DNA of 64,000 nucleotides from [Clostridium] colinum (GCF_940677205.1 NZ_OW712331.1:682001-746000), one strand, 5' to 3'. Positions 8,560-17,727 are shown, numbered from the stretch's first letter. The notes: generated by a model from the letters alone, not told the origin. Numbers and translations are program-made.

Positions 8560-9801
8560 ATGATAGATAATGGTATAAATGTAAAAGTTATAAATACTGA
8601 TAAATTTAAAACTATATGTATTGCTTTTCTTTTAAGACAAAGCTTAGATAGAAAATATGTAACTTATAATTCTATTTTATCTAAAATTTTAACTATGGGA
8701 TGTGAAAAATATAAAACTATAAGAGATATAAATATAAAAATAGAAGAAATGTATGGAGCATATATTCATAGCGATATATTAAAAAAAGGTGATAATCAAA
8801 TAATTGAAGTGTTGATAGAATTTTCAGAAGATAAAGTGTCTTTAGAAGAGGCATTTTTATTTTTAAAAGAAATAATATTAAACCCCTTAGTAGAAAATGA
8901 AGGATTTAAAAAAGAATATTTTGAAAAATCTAAACAATTAGTTATAGATACAATATACTCTAGACAAAATGATAAAAAAGAACTTGCTAAAGACAGATGT
9001 TTAGAAATTATGTGTAAAGATGAAAAATTTGGCATTTTAGCAGATGGATATATAGAAGATATTGAAAATAATAAAATTGATAATAAAAACCTTTATATGC
9101 ATTATAAAGATATTTTAAAAACTTCTAATATGGATATAGTAGTTATTGGAAATATACAAGAAAGAGATGTAAATAATCTTGTAAAAAAACATTTTAATAT
9201 AGAAGAAAGAAATTGTAAAAATATAAATTTTGATTTTGTATATAAAGATAAAATAAAAGAAAAAAATGTAATAGAAAAATTTAATATAACACAAGGTAAG
9301 CTATGTATGGCATTTAGAACAAATGTAGAGGCTAGTAGCAAAGATTTTATAGGACTTTTAGTAGGAAATGAAATTTTAGGCGGAGGCTCTGGGTCTATGC
9401 TTTTTAATAATGTTAGAGAAAAAGAAGGTCTTTGCTATTACATTAACTCTTTTATATTAATGTTTAAAGGAATAGTATTTATACAAAGTGGAGTAGATTT
9501 TGATAATTATGAAAAAGCTATAAACAACATAAAAGAAAATGTAGAAAATGTTGTAAATGGAAATTTTGATGACAATCATATACAGGTTGCAATAAGCAGT
9601 CTTTGTAAAAAATATAAGTCTATAGTAGATTATAATACTTCTACAATAGATTATTATTATACTAATTATTTAGCTAATGTGAAAATGAATATAGATGAAA
9701 TATTAGATAGTATAAAATCTGTAAAAAAAGAGGACATACAAAAGTCTTTTAAAAATATATGGCTAGATACTTGTTATTTTATGAAAGGTGATGAAAATTG
9801 A
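8560..9801 (+). CDS. yfmF: M16-type peptidase-like protein without the zinc site (YfmF-like)
   Basis: 413 aa with the M16 two-lobe fold, but the HxxEH zinc motif expected near residues 45-60 is absent, so it is the non-catalytic partner. The C-terminal half has the family's conserved GGGSGSMLFNNVREKEGLCYY (the R/Y substrate-binding segment). In Bacillus the YfmF/YfmH pair is linked to modification of elongation factor P; that role is inferred here from pair arrangement only. The gene starts 9 bp after sigG and ends in a 4-bp stop/start overlap with the active partner, so the two are translationally coupled. Confidence 0.85.
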   Translation: MIDNGINVKVINTDKFKTICIAFLLRQSLDRKYVTYNSILSKILTMGCEKYKTIRDINIKIEEMYGAYIHSDILKKGDNQIIEVLIEFSEDKVSLEEAFLFLKEIILNPLVENEGFKKEYFEKSKQLVIDTIYSRQNDKKELAKDRCLEIMCKDEKFGILADGYIEDIENNKIDNKNLYMHYKDILKTSNMDIVVIGNIQERDVNNLVKKHFNIEERNCKNINFDFVYKDKIKEKNVIEKFNITQGKLCMAFRTNVEASSKDFIGLLVGNEILGGGSGSMLFNNVREKEGLCYYINSFILMFKGIVFIQSGVDFDNYEKAINNIKENVENVVNGNFDDNHIQVAISSLCKKYKSIVDYNTSTIDYYYTNYLANVKMNIDEILDSIKSVKKEDIQKSFKNIWLDTCYFMKGDEN

Positions 9802-11024
9802 TAGATAATATTATATATGAAAATATAAATGGAACAACTTTAGCATTTATACCTAAGAAACATTTTGTAGAAAAACAAGCTATGATTTGTTTTAAATATG
9901 GGTCTATGCATAATAATATAAAAATTGATGGAGAAAATATAAATTTACCAGCTGGCATAGCACATTTTTTAGAACATAAAATGTTTGAAAAAAAAGATTA
10001 TAATGTTTTTGATAGATTTAATAAGTTAGGAGCAAATGTAAATGCATATACTAACTTTTTATCAACAACATATTACTTTAATTGTGTTGACAATTTTTAT
10101 GAAAATTTTAATGAATTATTAAATCTTGTTAGTAAACCACATTTTACAGATGAAAATGTAGAAAAGGAAAAGCCCATAATAGAACAAGAAATAAAAATGT
10201 ATGATGATGACCCATATTGGAGAGTTTTTTTCAACCTTATGAAAATAATGTATGATAAAAATAATACTATAACAAATGATATAGCAGGAAGTGTAGAAGA
10301 TATAAAAAATATAAATTCAGATATGATTTATAAATGTTATAATAGTTTTTATACAAAAGATAATTGTATAATAATATGTTGTGGAGATTTAGATGATAAA
10401 ATAAAAATAGAAAATAGCATATTAAAAAATTTAAATATAAATGAAAAAAAGACAGGAGTTATACAAAAATATGAACAAAAATATAAAAATATGTCAAACT
10501 ATGTAGAAAAGAAAATGGGAATAAATCAAAAAATTTTCAATATAGGCTTTAAAAATTTTCAAAAAAATGGTACAATATTTGATAAAATAGTAGCTAACAA
10601 ATTATTTTTAGATATTATTTTTGGAAAAAGTTCATTATTTTATGAAAAGTTATACAGTAGAGGTATAATAGATGATACCTTTGGGTTTGACTTTAATAAT
10701 TTTGATGAAAATGCATCATATATATTTTCTGGTATTTCTAAAGATCCTAAAGAAATTGTAAAGTATATAAATGAAGAAATAAATAAAGTTAAAAATAATG
10801 GCATTTTTAATGAAGATTTTAATAGAATAAAAAACAAACATATAGGAAATTTTGTAAGAAGGTTTAACATTATAGACAATATTGTATCTATGGAGGCAGA
10901 TTACTTTTCTAATGGGTTTAATATAAAAAGTTATTATAAATCATTAGAAAGTGTAACATTAGAAAATATACAACAATCTTTAGAATATTTTGAAAAAGAT
11001 GCATATTTAAGTGTTATAAACTAA
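9798..11024 (+). CDS. yfmH: M16 family zinc metallopeptidase (YfmH-like)
   Basis: 408 aa, the catalytic half of the pair. The inverted zinc motif is intact: HFLEHKMFE (HxxEH, near residues 56-60), with the third ligand Glu supplied by the downstream helix EKPIIEQEIKMYDDDP. It starts at a TTG that overlaps the yfmF stop (TTGA). The inactive/active pair probably forms a heterodimer, as in other M16B enzymes (family knowledge). The real substrate is unknown. Confidence 0.88.
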   Translation: MIDNIIYENINGTTLAFIPKKHFVEKQAMICFKYGSMHNNIKIDGENINLPAGIAHFLEHKMFEKKDYNVFDRFNKLGANVNAYTNFLSTTYYFNCVDNFYENFNELLNLVSKPHFTDENVEKEKPIIEQEIKMYDDDPYWRVFFNLMKIMYDKNNTITNDIAGSVEDIKNINSDMIYKCYNSFYTKDNCIIICCGDLDDKIKIENSILKNLNINEKKTGVIQKYEQKYKNMSNYVEKKMGINQKIFNIGFKNFQKNGTIFDKIVANKLFLDIIFGKSSLFYEKLYSRGIIDDTFGFDFNNFDENASYIFSGISKDPKEIVKYINEEINKVKNNGIFNEDFNRIKNKHIGNFVRRFNIIDNIVSMEADYFSNGFNIKSYYKSLESVTLENIQQSLEYFEKDAYLSVIN

Positions 11025-11047
11025 AATAAAAATTAGGGGGGATTATT

Positions 11048-11935
11048 TTGACGCCAGAAATATGGTTTGTAAACTTAGGAATAAAAATTGATAAGCTAGA
11101 TAGAGTTGCATTTACTATTTTTGGTATAGATGTATACTGGTATGGTATTATTATAGCTTGTGGTGTTGTTTTAGGGCTTACTGTTACATTAAAAGAAGCT
11201 AAAAGAACAGCACAAGATATAGATTTTTATACAGATGCTGTTATAATATCATCAATTATAATTATTTTATTTGCAAGGTTATATTATGTAATATTTTCTT
11301 GGGATTACTATAAAGACCATTTAAATGAAATATTTTCTATAAGAAATGGTGGCATAGCTATATATGGAGGAATTATAGGGGGTATTTTATCTGGTATAGT
11401 TTTATGTAAAGTAAAAAAGCAAAACTTTTTTAAGGTGGCAGATACATTTTCTTTTATGACTATAATAGGTCAAATAATGGGTAGATGGGGAAATTTTGTA
11501 AATAGAGAGGCCTTTGGTGGATATACAGATTCATTATTTGCTATGAGATATTTAAAAGAACAAGTATCTAGCATACCTAAAGATGTGTTAGACAAAGTTA
11601 TAAATATAAATGGTGCTGAATATATACAAGTCCACCCAACATTTTTATATGAATCTTTATGGAATATAGGAGTTTTAATAGTTTTACTTATATTTAGAAA
11701 ACGTAAAAAGTTTGATGGTCAGCTTATGGCTATATATTTTATAGGATATGGTATGGGTAGATTTTGGATAGAGGGTATGAGAACAGATTCTCTTATGATA
11801 TGGAATACTAATATTCCAGTTTCTCAAGTTCTATCTGGTATATTAGTTATAGTATTTACAATATACCTTATCATAAATTTGAAAAAGAGTAAAAACTATA
11901 GTGATATGGATATTTTATTGAAAAGGAGTGAGTAA
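11048..11935 (+). CDS. lgt: Prolipoprotein diacylglyceryl transferase
   Basis: 295-aa integral membrane enzyme that moves diacylglycerol from phosphatidylglycerol to the lipobox cysteine of prolipoproteins. The Lgt signature is present: GRWGNFVNREAFGG (about residues 147-160), along with IRNGGIAIYGGIIGG and the C-terminal GRFWIEGMRTDSL. Seven hydrophobic segments are visible. The start is TTG at 11048, seven bases behind a GGGGGG run. The lipoprotein encoded at 26502 is one likely substrate. The last bases overlap the start of the Spo0E-like peptide gene. Confidence 0.94.
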   Translation: MTPEIWFVNLGIKIDKLDRVAFTIFGIDVYWYGIIIACGVVLGLTVTLKEAKRTAQDIDFYTDAVIISSIIIILFARLYYVIFSWDYYKDHLNEIFSIRNGGIAIYGGIIGGILSGIVLCKVKKQNFFKVADTFSFMTIIGQIMGRWGNFVNREAFGGYTDSLFAMRYLKEQVSSIPKDVLDKVININGAEYIQVHPTFLYESLWNIGVLIVLLIFRKRKKFDGQLMAIYFIGYGMGRFWIEGMRTDSLMIWNTNIPVSQVLSGILVIVFTIYLIINLKKSKNYSDMDILLKRSE

Positions 11936-12092
11936 AATAAAAAGTGGTATAATACAAAAAATAGAAGATGTTCGATATATATTAAATAAACAAATAGAAA
12001 ATAATGATAACAAAGAAAGAATATTAAAAACTAGCATTAGATTAGATAAATTAATTAATATATACTATACATATAATATAGATACAATTTAA
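11928..12092 (+). CDS. Spo0E-like aspartyl-phosphate phosphatase (small)
   Basis: 54 aa or slightly fewer. It shows the Spo0E pattern: an N-terminal helix (IQKIEDVRYILNKQIE) and a second helix with the signature TSIRLDKLINIYY (SxxLDxLI-type), where the Asp is catalytic. Spo0E proteins dephosphorylate Spo0A-P and delay sporulation. The start is unclear. An in-frame GTG at 11928 overlaps the lgt stop but has no spacing to a ribosome site, while AGGAGTGA at 11924-11931 is best placed for an ATA codon at 11937. Translation may instead be coupled to lgt. Family call is good, start uncertain. Confidence 0.75.
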   Translation: MSKIKSGIIQKIEDVRYILNKQIENNDNKERILKTSIRLDKLINIYYTYNIDTI

Positions 12093-12102
12093 AAATAAAT
12101 AC

Positions 12103-12131
12103 TTGCAAAAGATAAATTTTTATGATAATAT
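12103..12131 (+). promoter_or_regulatory. Sigma-A promoter of rpsO
   Basis: TTGCAA (12103-12108), 17-base spacer, TAATAT (12126-12131). About 80 bases of leader follow, containing short complementary segments (ACTCC near 12162 with GGAGT near 12187). These could belong to an S15 autoregulatory leader, but the structure is not convincing by eye. Confidence 0.75.
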
Positions 12132-12216
12132 GTTTGTGATAACCTATGTTCAGAAAATGGATACTCCAACCTTTTCTTAGCATTAGGAGTTTATTTATTT
12201 TATGGAGGAATTTAAA

Positions 12217-12477
12217 ATGGAATTTAACAAAAAAGAAATAGTAGCAAAGTTTGGTAGAAATCCAGAAGATACTGGGTCTCCAGAGGTTCAAGTAGCTTTA
12301 TTAACAGCTAGAATTAACCACTTAACAGATCATTTAAGAACTCATAAAAAAGACCATCATTCTAGACGTGGGCTTTTAAAAATGGTTGGTCAAAGAAAAG
12401 GTCTTTTAAATTATATTAAAAATAAAGATATAGTTAAATATCGTGAGTTAATTGCAGAATTAGGTTTAAGAAAATAA
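12217..12477 (+). CDS. rpsO: 30S ribosomal protein S15
   Basis: 86 aa, typical S15 length. Conserved segments are [38 protein letters not shown] and [16 protein letters not shown]15 binds the central domain of 16S rRNA. The start ATG at 12217 is preceded by GGAGGAATTTAAA; an in-frame ATG 5 codons earlier overlaps the ribosome site and is rejected. It has its own promoter and terminator. No pnp gene follows, unlike in Bacillus. Confidence 0.96.
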   Translation: MEFNKKEIVAKFGRNPEDTGSPEVQVALLTARINHLTDHLRTHKKDHHSRRGLLKMVGQRKGLLNYIKNKDIVKYRELIAELGLRK

Positions 12478-12485
12478 TTTATTTT

Positions 12486-12524
12486 AAGGATTTAATAGAT
12501 ATTAATCTATTAAATCCTTTTTTT
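12486..12524 (+). terminator. rpsO terminator
   Basis: A perfect 15-bp stem (12486-12500 with 12505-12519), 4-base loop, then seven T residues. Confidence 0.92.
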
Positions 12525-12566
12525 GTTGTAAAATTTTAAGAAAATAATTAATAATTATATTAATTT

Positions 12567-12595
12567 AAACTATTTTTATTTAAAAATAGTTTTTT
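12567..12595 (+). terminator. Second terminator-like hairpin behind rpsO
   Basis: An 11-bp stem (12567-12577 with 12582-12592) followed by TTTTT. It backs up the rpsO terminator and lies upstream of the ktr promoter. Confidence 0.7.
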
Positions 12596-12625
12596 GGAAA
12601 AAATAATAAATTATATAAAAAAATA

Positions 12626-12653
12626 TTGCCTTATATTACAAATATGTTATAAT
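12626..12653 (+). promoter_or_regulatory. Sigma-A promoter of ktrBA
   Basis: TTGCCT (12626-12631), 16-base spacer, TATAAT (12648-12653), 30 bases ahead of the ktrB GTG start. No cyclic-di-AMP ydaO-type riboswitch is visible in the short leader. Confidence 0.7.
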
Positions 12654-12682
12654 AAAATTGCTATAGAAAAGGAGAGATAATA

Positions 12683-14080
12683 GTGAATTTTAAATTAAAA
12701 GGTTTTTTTCGATTTGGTCCATCACATATTATTGTTTTTAGTTTTTTTATTGTAATGATTATAGGTGCAATGTTATTAAGTTTACCAATAGCAAGTAAAA
12801 ATGGGGAGAGTATTAGTTTTATTGATGCTATGTTTACAGCAACATCTGCTGTTTGTGTTACAGGGCTTGTAGTTGTAAATACTTTTAATTATTGGACTTT
12901 ATTTGGAAAAATAGTAATTTTAATACTTATACAAATAGGCGGTTTAGGTTTTATGAGCTTATTTACTATAATATTAGTTGTGCTTGGTAAAAAAATAACG
13001 TTAAGAGGAAGAATATTAATACAAGAATCTTTTAATTTATCAACTTTTAAAGGTATGGTAATGTTTTTAAAAAAGATTATAAAAGTAACGTTTTTAATAG
13101 AGGGTATTGGAGCTTTAATATTATCTATTAAGTTTATACCAGAATATGGCTTTATAAAAGGTATTTTTAAAGGAATATTTCATTCTATATCAGCTTTTTG
13201 TAATGCTGGATTTGATATATTAGGCGATAACAGCTTAGTTCCTTATAAGACAGATTATGTTATAAATATAACTATAATGTTATTAATTATATTAGGTGGT
13301 TTAGGGTTTACTGTTTTATTAGATATTGGAAAATGGATTAAATATAAAATAGCAAAGTTAAAAAAGAAGAGTGTAGAATTATTTGTAATGTCTGTTCATT
13401 CTAAAATAACTATTACTATGACAGTTATATTAATTATATTAGGAGCTATTTTAACATTTGTTATAGAATATAACAACCCTAAAACGTTATTAAATATAAG
13501 AATTGATGAAAAAATATTAGCATCAACATTTCAATCTGTTACATTAAGAACAGCAGGATTTGATGCAATAGGACAAGTAGATTTAAACTACGGTTCAAAA
13601 TTTTTGGCTATAATATTAATGGCAATAGGTGGTTCTCCTGGAGGAACAGCTGGAGGTATAAAAACAGTAACTATAGGTGTTATGGTATTAGCAGTTATAT
13701 CTGTTATAAAAGGTAAAGACTGTATAACAGCATTTAAAAAGACTATAAGTATATCTACAATGCAAAAAGCATTATCAATTATTATGATGATGATGACACT
13801 TATTTTTATTGCTACAATAATTTTGACTATAACAGAAAAAGGCATAGGCACTAAATTTGAATTTATAGATATTTTATATGAAGTAGTTTCAGCTTTAGGA
13901 ACAGTTGGTTTATCTACAGGTGTTACGTCTAGTTTATCATTTATAGGTAAGATTGTAATAATACTTTGTATGTTTATAGGAAGGCTTGGACCTATAACAA
14001 TAATATTAGCATTATCATTTAGAAAACCTAACAAAAAAAATGTTATACATTATCCAGAAGAAAAAATAATTGTAGGATAA
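12683..14080 (+). CDS. ktrB: Potassium uptake channel subunit (TrkH/KtrB family)
   Basis: 465-aa membrane protein built of four M1-P-M2 repeats. The four selectivity-filter loops are recognisable: SAVCVTGLV, SAFCNAGFD, VTLRTAGFD and LGTVGLSTG, each with the central Gly. It forms the K+ pathway, usually a dimer on an octameric KtrA ring. The start is GTG with GGAGAG upstream. The regulator subunit gene follows 15 bp later, confirming a Ktr-type system. Confidence 0.93.
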   Translation: MNFKLKGFFRFGPSHIIVFSFFIVMIIGAMLLSLPIASKNGESISFIDAMFTATSAVCVTGLVVVNTFNYWTLFGKIVILILIQIGGLGFMSLFTIILVVLGKKITLRGRILIQESFNLSTFKGMVMFLKKIIKVTFLIEGIGALILSIKFIPEYGFIKGIFKGIFHSISAFCNAGFDILGDNSLVPYKTDYVINITIMLLIILGGLGFTVLLDIGKWIKYKIAKLKKKSVELFVMSVHSKITITMTVILIILGAILTFVIEYNNPKTLLNIRIDEKILASTFQSVTLRTAGFDAIGQVDLNYGSKFLAIILMAIGGSPGGTAGGIKTVTIGVMVLAVISVIKGKDCITAFKKTISISTMQKALSIIMMMMTLIFIATIILTITEKGIGTKFEFIDILYEVVSALGTVGLSTGVTSSLSFIGKIVIILCMFIGRLGPITIILALSFRKPNKKNVIHYPEEKIIVG

Positions 14081-14095
14081 TATTTGGAGGATAAA

Positions 14096-14749
14096 ATGGG
14101 AAGAAATAGACAATTTGCAGTTCTTGGTTTAGGAAGATTTGGACAAAGTTTAGTAAAAACTTTAATAGAAAATAATTGTGACGTTTTATGTTGTGATAAA
14201 GATATAGAAATAGTAAATGAAATGTCAAAATATGGTTGTCATGCTATACAAGCAGATGTTACAGATGTTCACGTTTTAGACCAATTTGGAATAAATAATT
14301 TTGATGTAGTAGTAGTTGCTATTGGTGAAGATATGGAAGGAAGCATATTGGCTACTATGATGGCTAAAGAGTTAGGAGCTAATTTTGTTATAGCTAAAGC
14401 TAAAAATGAGATACAAAAATCTATATTAGAAAAAGTAGGGGCAGATAGAGTTGTATTTCCAGAAAGAGATATGGGCGTTAGAATAGCGAATACACTTATA
14501 ACAACAAACATTATAGATTATATAAATTTATCCGATAAATTTGCAATTGTAGAAATAGAACCACATAAAAATTGGATAGGTAAGTCTATTTTAGATAGTA
14601 ATATTCGTGCTAAATATGGATTAAATATAGTAGCTATAAAAAGACATAATGACATAATAGTATCACCTTTACCAAATGAGATAATACAAAAAGAAGACAT
14701 ATTAGTAGTAGTAGGTAGAAATGATGTTATTCAAAAAATAAATAATTAA
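14096..14749 (+). CDS. ktrA: Potassium uptake regulatory subunit (RCK domain, KtrA/TrkA-like)
   Basis: 217 aa. The N-terminal RCK_N Rossmann domain has the dinucleotide motif GLGRFGQSL (residues 9-17) and the acidic residue ending the second strand (CCDKD). A C-terminal RCK_C (TrkA_C) domain follows (about 140-215), the site where other family members bind cyclic di-AMP. A TTG four codons upstream overlaps the ribosome site (TTGGAGG), so I use the ATG at 14096. Works with ktrB in the same operon. Confidence 0.93.
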   Translation: MGRNRQFAVLGLGRFGQSLVKTLIENNCDVLCCDKDIEIVNEMSKYGCHAIQADVTDVHVLDQFGINNFDVVVVAIGEDMEGSILATMMAKELGANFVIAKAKNEIQKSILEKVGADRVVFPERDMGVRIANTLITTNIIDYINLSDKFAIVEIEPHKNWIGKSILDSNIRAKYGLNIVAIKRHNDIIVSPLPNEIIQKEDILVVVGRNDVIQKINN

Positions 14750-14765
14750 TATTTAGGTGAAAAAA

Positions 14766-15545
14766 TTGATTACAAGCGAGAAAAATAAAATAATTAAAGA
14801 TATAATAAAATTAAAACAAAAAAAGGAAAGAGAAAAAACAGGAAAATTTTATATAGAAGGGGAACGTATTATAGATGAAATACCTTCTAATATAAAGATA
14901 GAAAGTTATATTTTTTCTGAAAAATTTTATAATCAAATATTAAATATGGAAAAATATAAAAACTCAGAAAATATAGTAGTATCGGATAATATATTTAAGA
15001 AAATTAGTGATACTATAAATCCACAAGGTATAATGGCTATTTGTCATATACCTAAAAATGACCTAAAAAATATAAAAATAAAAGATAATAGCTTTTTTGT
15101 TATTTTAGATAGAATATGTGACCCTGGTAATATGGGAACTATTGTAAGAACAGCAGAGGCACTTGGTGTTGATGCTATATTTTTATCTAAAGGGTGTGTA
15201 AATTTATATAATGACAAAGTTATAAGAGCTACTATGGGGTCTATTTTTCATATTCCTATTATTGAAAATGAAAATGTATCTATTTTAATAGAATATTTGC
15301 AAAATAATAATGTAGATATAGTTTGTACATATTTAGAAGGAGGAGAAGCACCTTACAATATAGATTTTAAAAAGTCAGTAGCTATATTAATTGGTAATGA
15401 AGCAAATGGTGTATTAGAAGAATATAAAAATAAGGCTAATAAGCTTATAAAAATACCTATGGTTGGCAATGTAGAATCTATGAATGCGTCTATATCTTCT
15501 GCTATTATTTTTTATGAAGTTTTAAGTCAAAGATTAAAGGAGTGA
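14766..15545 (+). CDS. SpoU/TrmH-family RNA 2'-O-methyltransferase
   Basis: 259 aa. An N-terminal substrate-binding domain (LKQKKEREKTGKFYIEGER) precedes the SPOUT knot with all three motifs: DPGNMGTIVRTAEALG, AILIGNEANGV and IPMVGNVESMNASISSAI. It methylates a ribose in rRNA or tRNA with S-adenosylmethionine; which nucleotide cannot be read from sequence. I start at TTG 14766 (MITSEKNK, the usual N-terminus), seven bases behind TAGGTG. A GTG at 14757 overlaps that site. It resembles Bacillus YsgA. Confidence 0.88.
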   Translation: MITSEKNKIIKDIIKLKQKKEREKTGKFYIEGERIIDEIPSNIKIESYIFSEKFYNQILNMEKYKNSENIVVSDNIFKKISDTINPQGIMAICHIPKNDLKNIKIKDNSFFVILDRICDPGNMGTIVRTAEALGVDAIFLSKGCVNLYNDKVIRATMGSIFHIPIIENENVSILIEYLQNNNVDIVCTYLEGGEAPYNIDFKKSVAILIGNEANGVLEEYKNKANKLIKIPMVGNVESMNASISSAIIFYEVLSQRLKE

Positions 15546-15550
15546 TATCT

Positions 15551-16006
15551 TTGCAAAGAATAGACTGGGATACATATTTTATAGAAATAGCTAAAGTTGT
15601 TGCTAAAAGGGCTTCTTGCTTTAGAAGGCAGGTGGGAGCTGTTATAGTAAAAGATAATAGCATTATATCTACTGGATATAATGGTGCTCCTAAAGGTATT
15701 TTAGATTGTTTTGAAATTAATAAATGTATTAGAAATGATAAAAATATACCTAGTGGTAAAAATTATGAAGAGTGTATGTCTTTACATGCAGAAAATAATG
15801 CTATAACACAATGTGCGTCTAATGGTGTATCTTGTAAAGGAGGCACTATTTATATAACGCATAGTCCTTGTTCTATGTGTTTGAAACAAATAATAAATGC
15901 AGGTATAAAACGTATTGTTTCTATAGACAAATATCCAGATGAGCTTAGTGATAAACTTATAAAAATGTCAAATATAGAGTTTGTATTATTTAAAGATAAG
16001 GAGTAA
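15551..16006 (+). CDS. Deoxycytidylate deaminase family (ComEB-like)
   Basis: 151 aa zinc deaminase. The active-site motifs are LHAENNAI (zinc His and catalytic Glu) and SPCSMCLKQ (two zinc Cys). The N-terminus RIDWDTYFIEIAKVVAKRASC and GAVIVKDNSIISTGYNG are typical of dCMP deaminases, which make dUMP for thymidylate synthesis. Start TTG at 15551 lies seven bases behind AAAGGAG, five bases after the previous stop. Clostridial relatives are often annotated as competence proteins, but nothing here suggests a DNA-uptake role. Confidence 0.9.
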   Translation: MQRIDWDTYFIEIAKVVAKRASCFRRQVGAVIVKDNSIISTGYNGAPKGILDCFEINKCIRNDKNIPSGKNYEECMSLHAENNAITQCASNGVSCKGGTIYITHSPCSMCLKQIINAGIKRIVSIDKYPDELSDKLIKMSNIEFVLFKDKE

Positions 16007-16009
16007 AAT

Positions 16010-16246
16010 ATGAATAAATTAACAACAACTATTTTTGAAAGAGCATATCAATCTTATTTATGTGGTGGAGATGTTTATACATATAGATTTGAATCTAAAT
16101 CTTGTTTAATGATGAAAAAATATACAGAAGCAATAAAATATTTAGAGGATAACGGATTAGTTATTGTAAAATTTATGTCAGAAGATAAAGTTAAGTTATC
16201 TCTTACAGATAAAGGGATAGAATATGGAAATTCAATGTCAGTATAA
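16010..16246 (+). CDS. Small conserved-looking protein, unknown (possible winged-helix fold)
   Basis: 78 aa, four bases after the deaminase gene and probably in its operon. It begins with an amphipathic helix (TTIFERAYQSYLCGG) and ends in a pattern (AIKYLEDNGLVIVKF ... VKLSLTDKGIEYG) like the wing and LTdkG motif of small winged-helix DNA-binding proteins. The resemblance is weak and no recognition helix is obvious. No family recognised. Confidence 0.6.
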   Translation: MNKLTTTIFERAYQSYLCGGDVYTYRFESKSCLMMKKYTEAIKYLEDNGLVIVKFMSEDKVKLSLTDKGIEYGNSMSV

Positions 16247-16261
16247 AATATATTTTTATTA

Positions 16262-16293
16262 AAATTCTTATGAGGTAAATCTTATAAGAATTT
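16262..16293 (+). terminator. Hairpin, weak terminator
   Basis: A 10-bp stem (16262-16271 with 16284-16293) followed by a mixed T/A tract. It closes the deaminase operon ahead of the glycosylase gene. Confidence 0.4.
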
Positions 16294-16329
16294 ATTTAAT
16301 ATTTATTTTAAATTTTTAAGGAGGAAAAT

Positions 16330-17199
16330 ATGAAGTATATTGAAGAAAATGGTAAAATAATAATGACAGATTTTGAAAGTTTTAATATAGAAGAAATATT
16401 AGAATGTGGACAATGTTTTAGATTTGAAAAAATAGAAAATATGCATTATACAATAATTGCAAACAGAAAAGTTTTAAATATTCGACAAATTGATAATAAG
16501 GTAGAATTTTATCCTTGTACAAAAGACGATTTTGAAAAAATATGGATAAATTATTTTGATTTACAAACAGACTATAACAAAATAAAAAAACAATTAGAAA
16601 ATGATGAGATTGTAAAAAAAGCAATAGAATATGCAGATGGTATAAGAATTTTAAATCAAGACTCTTTTGAATGTCTTATATCTTTTATAATATCTCAAAA
16701 TAACCGTATACCTATGATAAAGCAAGTTATAAAAAATATATCTGAAAAATATGGAGAAAAAGAAGGCGATTATTATATCTTTCCAACAATAGAACAATTA
16801 AAAAAAGCAACACCAGAAGAGCTAAAGCTATGTAAAACAGGATTTAGAGATAAATACATATTAGATGCAATACAAAATATAGAAAATGGTGTAGTAAAAT
16901 TAGAAGAATTATATAATATACCTTCTCAAGATGCTAAAAATGAACTTTTAAAAATAAAAGGTGTTGGAACAAAAGTTGCAGACTGTGTTTTATTATTTTC
17001 ATTAAAAAAGAATGATGTTTTTCCAACAGATGTTTGGGTAAAACGTGTTATGGAATATTTTTATTTTGATGAAAAAGACACATCAATACAAAAAATACAT
17101 AATTTTGCTAAAGAAAAATGGGGAGATTTGGCAGGATATGCTCAACAATATTTATTTTATTATGCTAGAAGTGAAAAAATAGGAACAGGCAAAAAATAA
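16330..17199 (+). CDS. ogg: 8-oxoguanine DNA glycosylase/AP lyase (OGG1-type)
   Basis: 289 aa. An N-terminal OGG domain (FNIEEILECGQCFRFE) is followed by the HhH-GPD fold. The hairpin LLKIKGVGTKVADCVLLF holds the catalytic Lys, and VFPTDVWVKRV holds the catalytic Asp. SFECLISFIISQNNRI is the usual helix before the hairpin. It removes oxidised guanine opposite C, a repair need even in anaerobes exposed to air. Strong ribosome site AAGGAGG. Similar to the Clostridium acetobutylicum Ogg type. Confidence 0.9.
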   Translation: MKYIEENGKIIMTDFESFNIEEILECGQCFRFEKIENMHYTIIANRKVLNIRQIDNKVEFYPCTKDDFEKIWINYFDLQTDYNKIKKQLENDEIVKKAIEYADGIRILNQDSFECLISFIISQNNRIPMIKQVIKNISEKYGEKEGDYYIFPTIEQLKKATPEELKLCKTGFRDKYILDAIQNIENGVVKLEELYNIPSQDAKNELLKIKGVGTKVADCVLLFSLKKNDVFPTDVWVKRVMEYFYFDEKDTSIQKIHNFAKEKWGDLAGYAQQYLFYYARSEKIGTGKK

Positions 17200-17321
17200 A
17201 GAAAATAAAAGATAAATAAAGAAAATAAAAGATTATATTATATATAATATTATAAACAAGTTAATTTAGTTAAATATGGATATTGCATAAAATTATATAT
17301 TAAATTAGTATATAGTTATAG

Positions 17322-17348
17322 TTAGCACTCCATAAATAGTAGTGCTAA
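17322..17348. promoter_or_regulatory. CIRCE operator of groESL (HrcA site)
   Basis: TTAGCACTC, nine bases, then TAGTGCTAA: the CIRCE inverted repeat with one mismatch in the right arm (G to T at 17340). HrcA binds it and represses the chaperonin operon until heat stress. A likely -35 (TTGCAT, 17283-17288) lies upstream. The leader from CIRCE to groES is nearly 100 bases of AT-rich sequence without other signals. Confidence 0.93.
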
Positions 17349-17442
17349 TAATTTAATTTAATATAGAGGTATTAAGCATAAATTATATATAAATATACAT
17401 ATAAATATGCTAATACATAAATAATGTTTTGGAGGTAAAAAA

Positions 17443-17727
17443 ATGAATATTAAACCATTATCAGATAGAGTTGTTTTAAAACATTTAGAGGCGGAAGAAA
17501 AAACAAAAGGTGGTATTATTTTAACAGCAGGTGCTAAAGAAAAACCTCAAGAAGCAGAAATATTAGCTGTTGGACCTGGAGCTACTGTTGATGGTAAAAT
17601 TGTACCTATGCAAGTTAAAGTTGGAGATAAAGTTCTTTATTCTAAATATTCTGGAACAGAAGTTAAAGTTGACGGAGAAGAATATATTATAGTTAAAGAA
17701 AGTGATATATTAGCAGTTGTTGAATAA
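17443..17727 (+). CDS. groS: Co-chaperonin GroES
   Basis: 94 aa, full length. Typical start [21 protein letters not shown], the mobile loop ([18 protein letters not shown]) that docks on GroEL, and the C-terminal [11 protein letters not shown]. Forms the heptameric lid of the chaperonin. GGAGGT ribosome site. First gene of the CIRCE-controlled operon. Confidence 0.97.
   Translation: MNIKPLSDRVVLKHLEAEEKTKGGIILTAGAKEKPQEAEILAVGPGATVDGKIVPMQVKVGDKVLYSKYSGTEVKVDGEEYIIVKESDILAVVE

Noticed and set aside
12483-12682. Cyclic di-AMP riboswitch before ktrBA
   Set aside because: The interval holds only two terminator hairpins and the promoter; the ydaO consensus is absent.
13588-14034. 148-codon open frame on the minus strand inside ktrB
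   Set aside because: Antisense to a well-supported membrane protein gene. Its Ile/Val/Pro-rich composition is what the reverse of a transmembrane gene gives, and it has no ribosome site.
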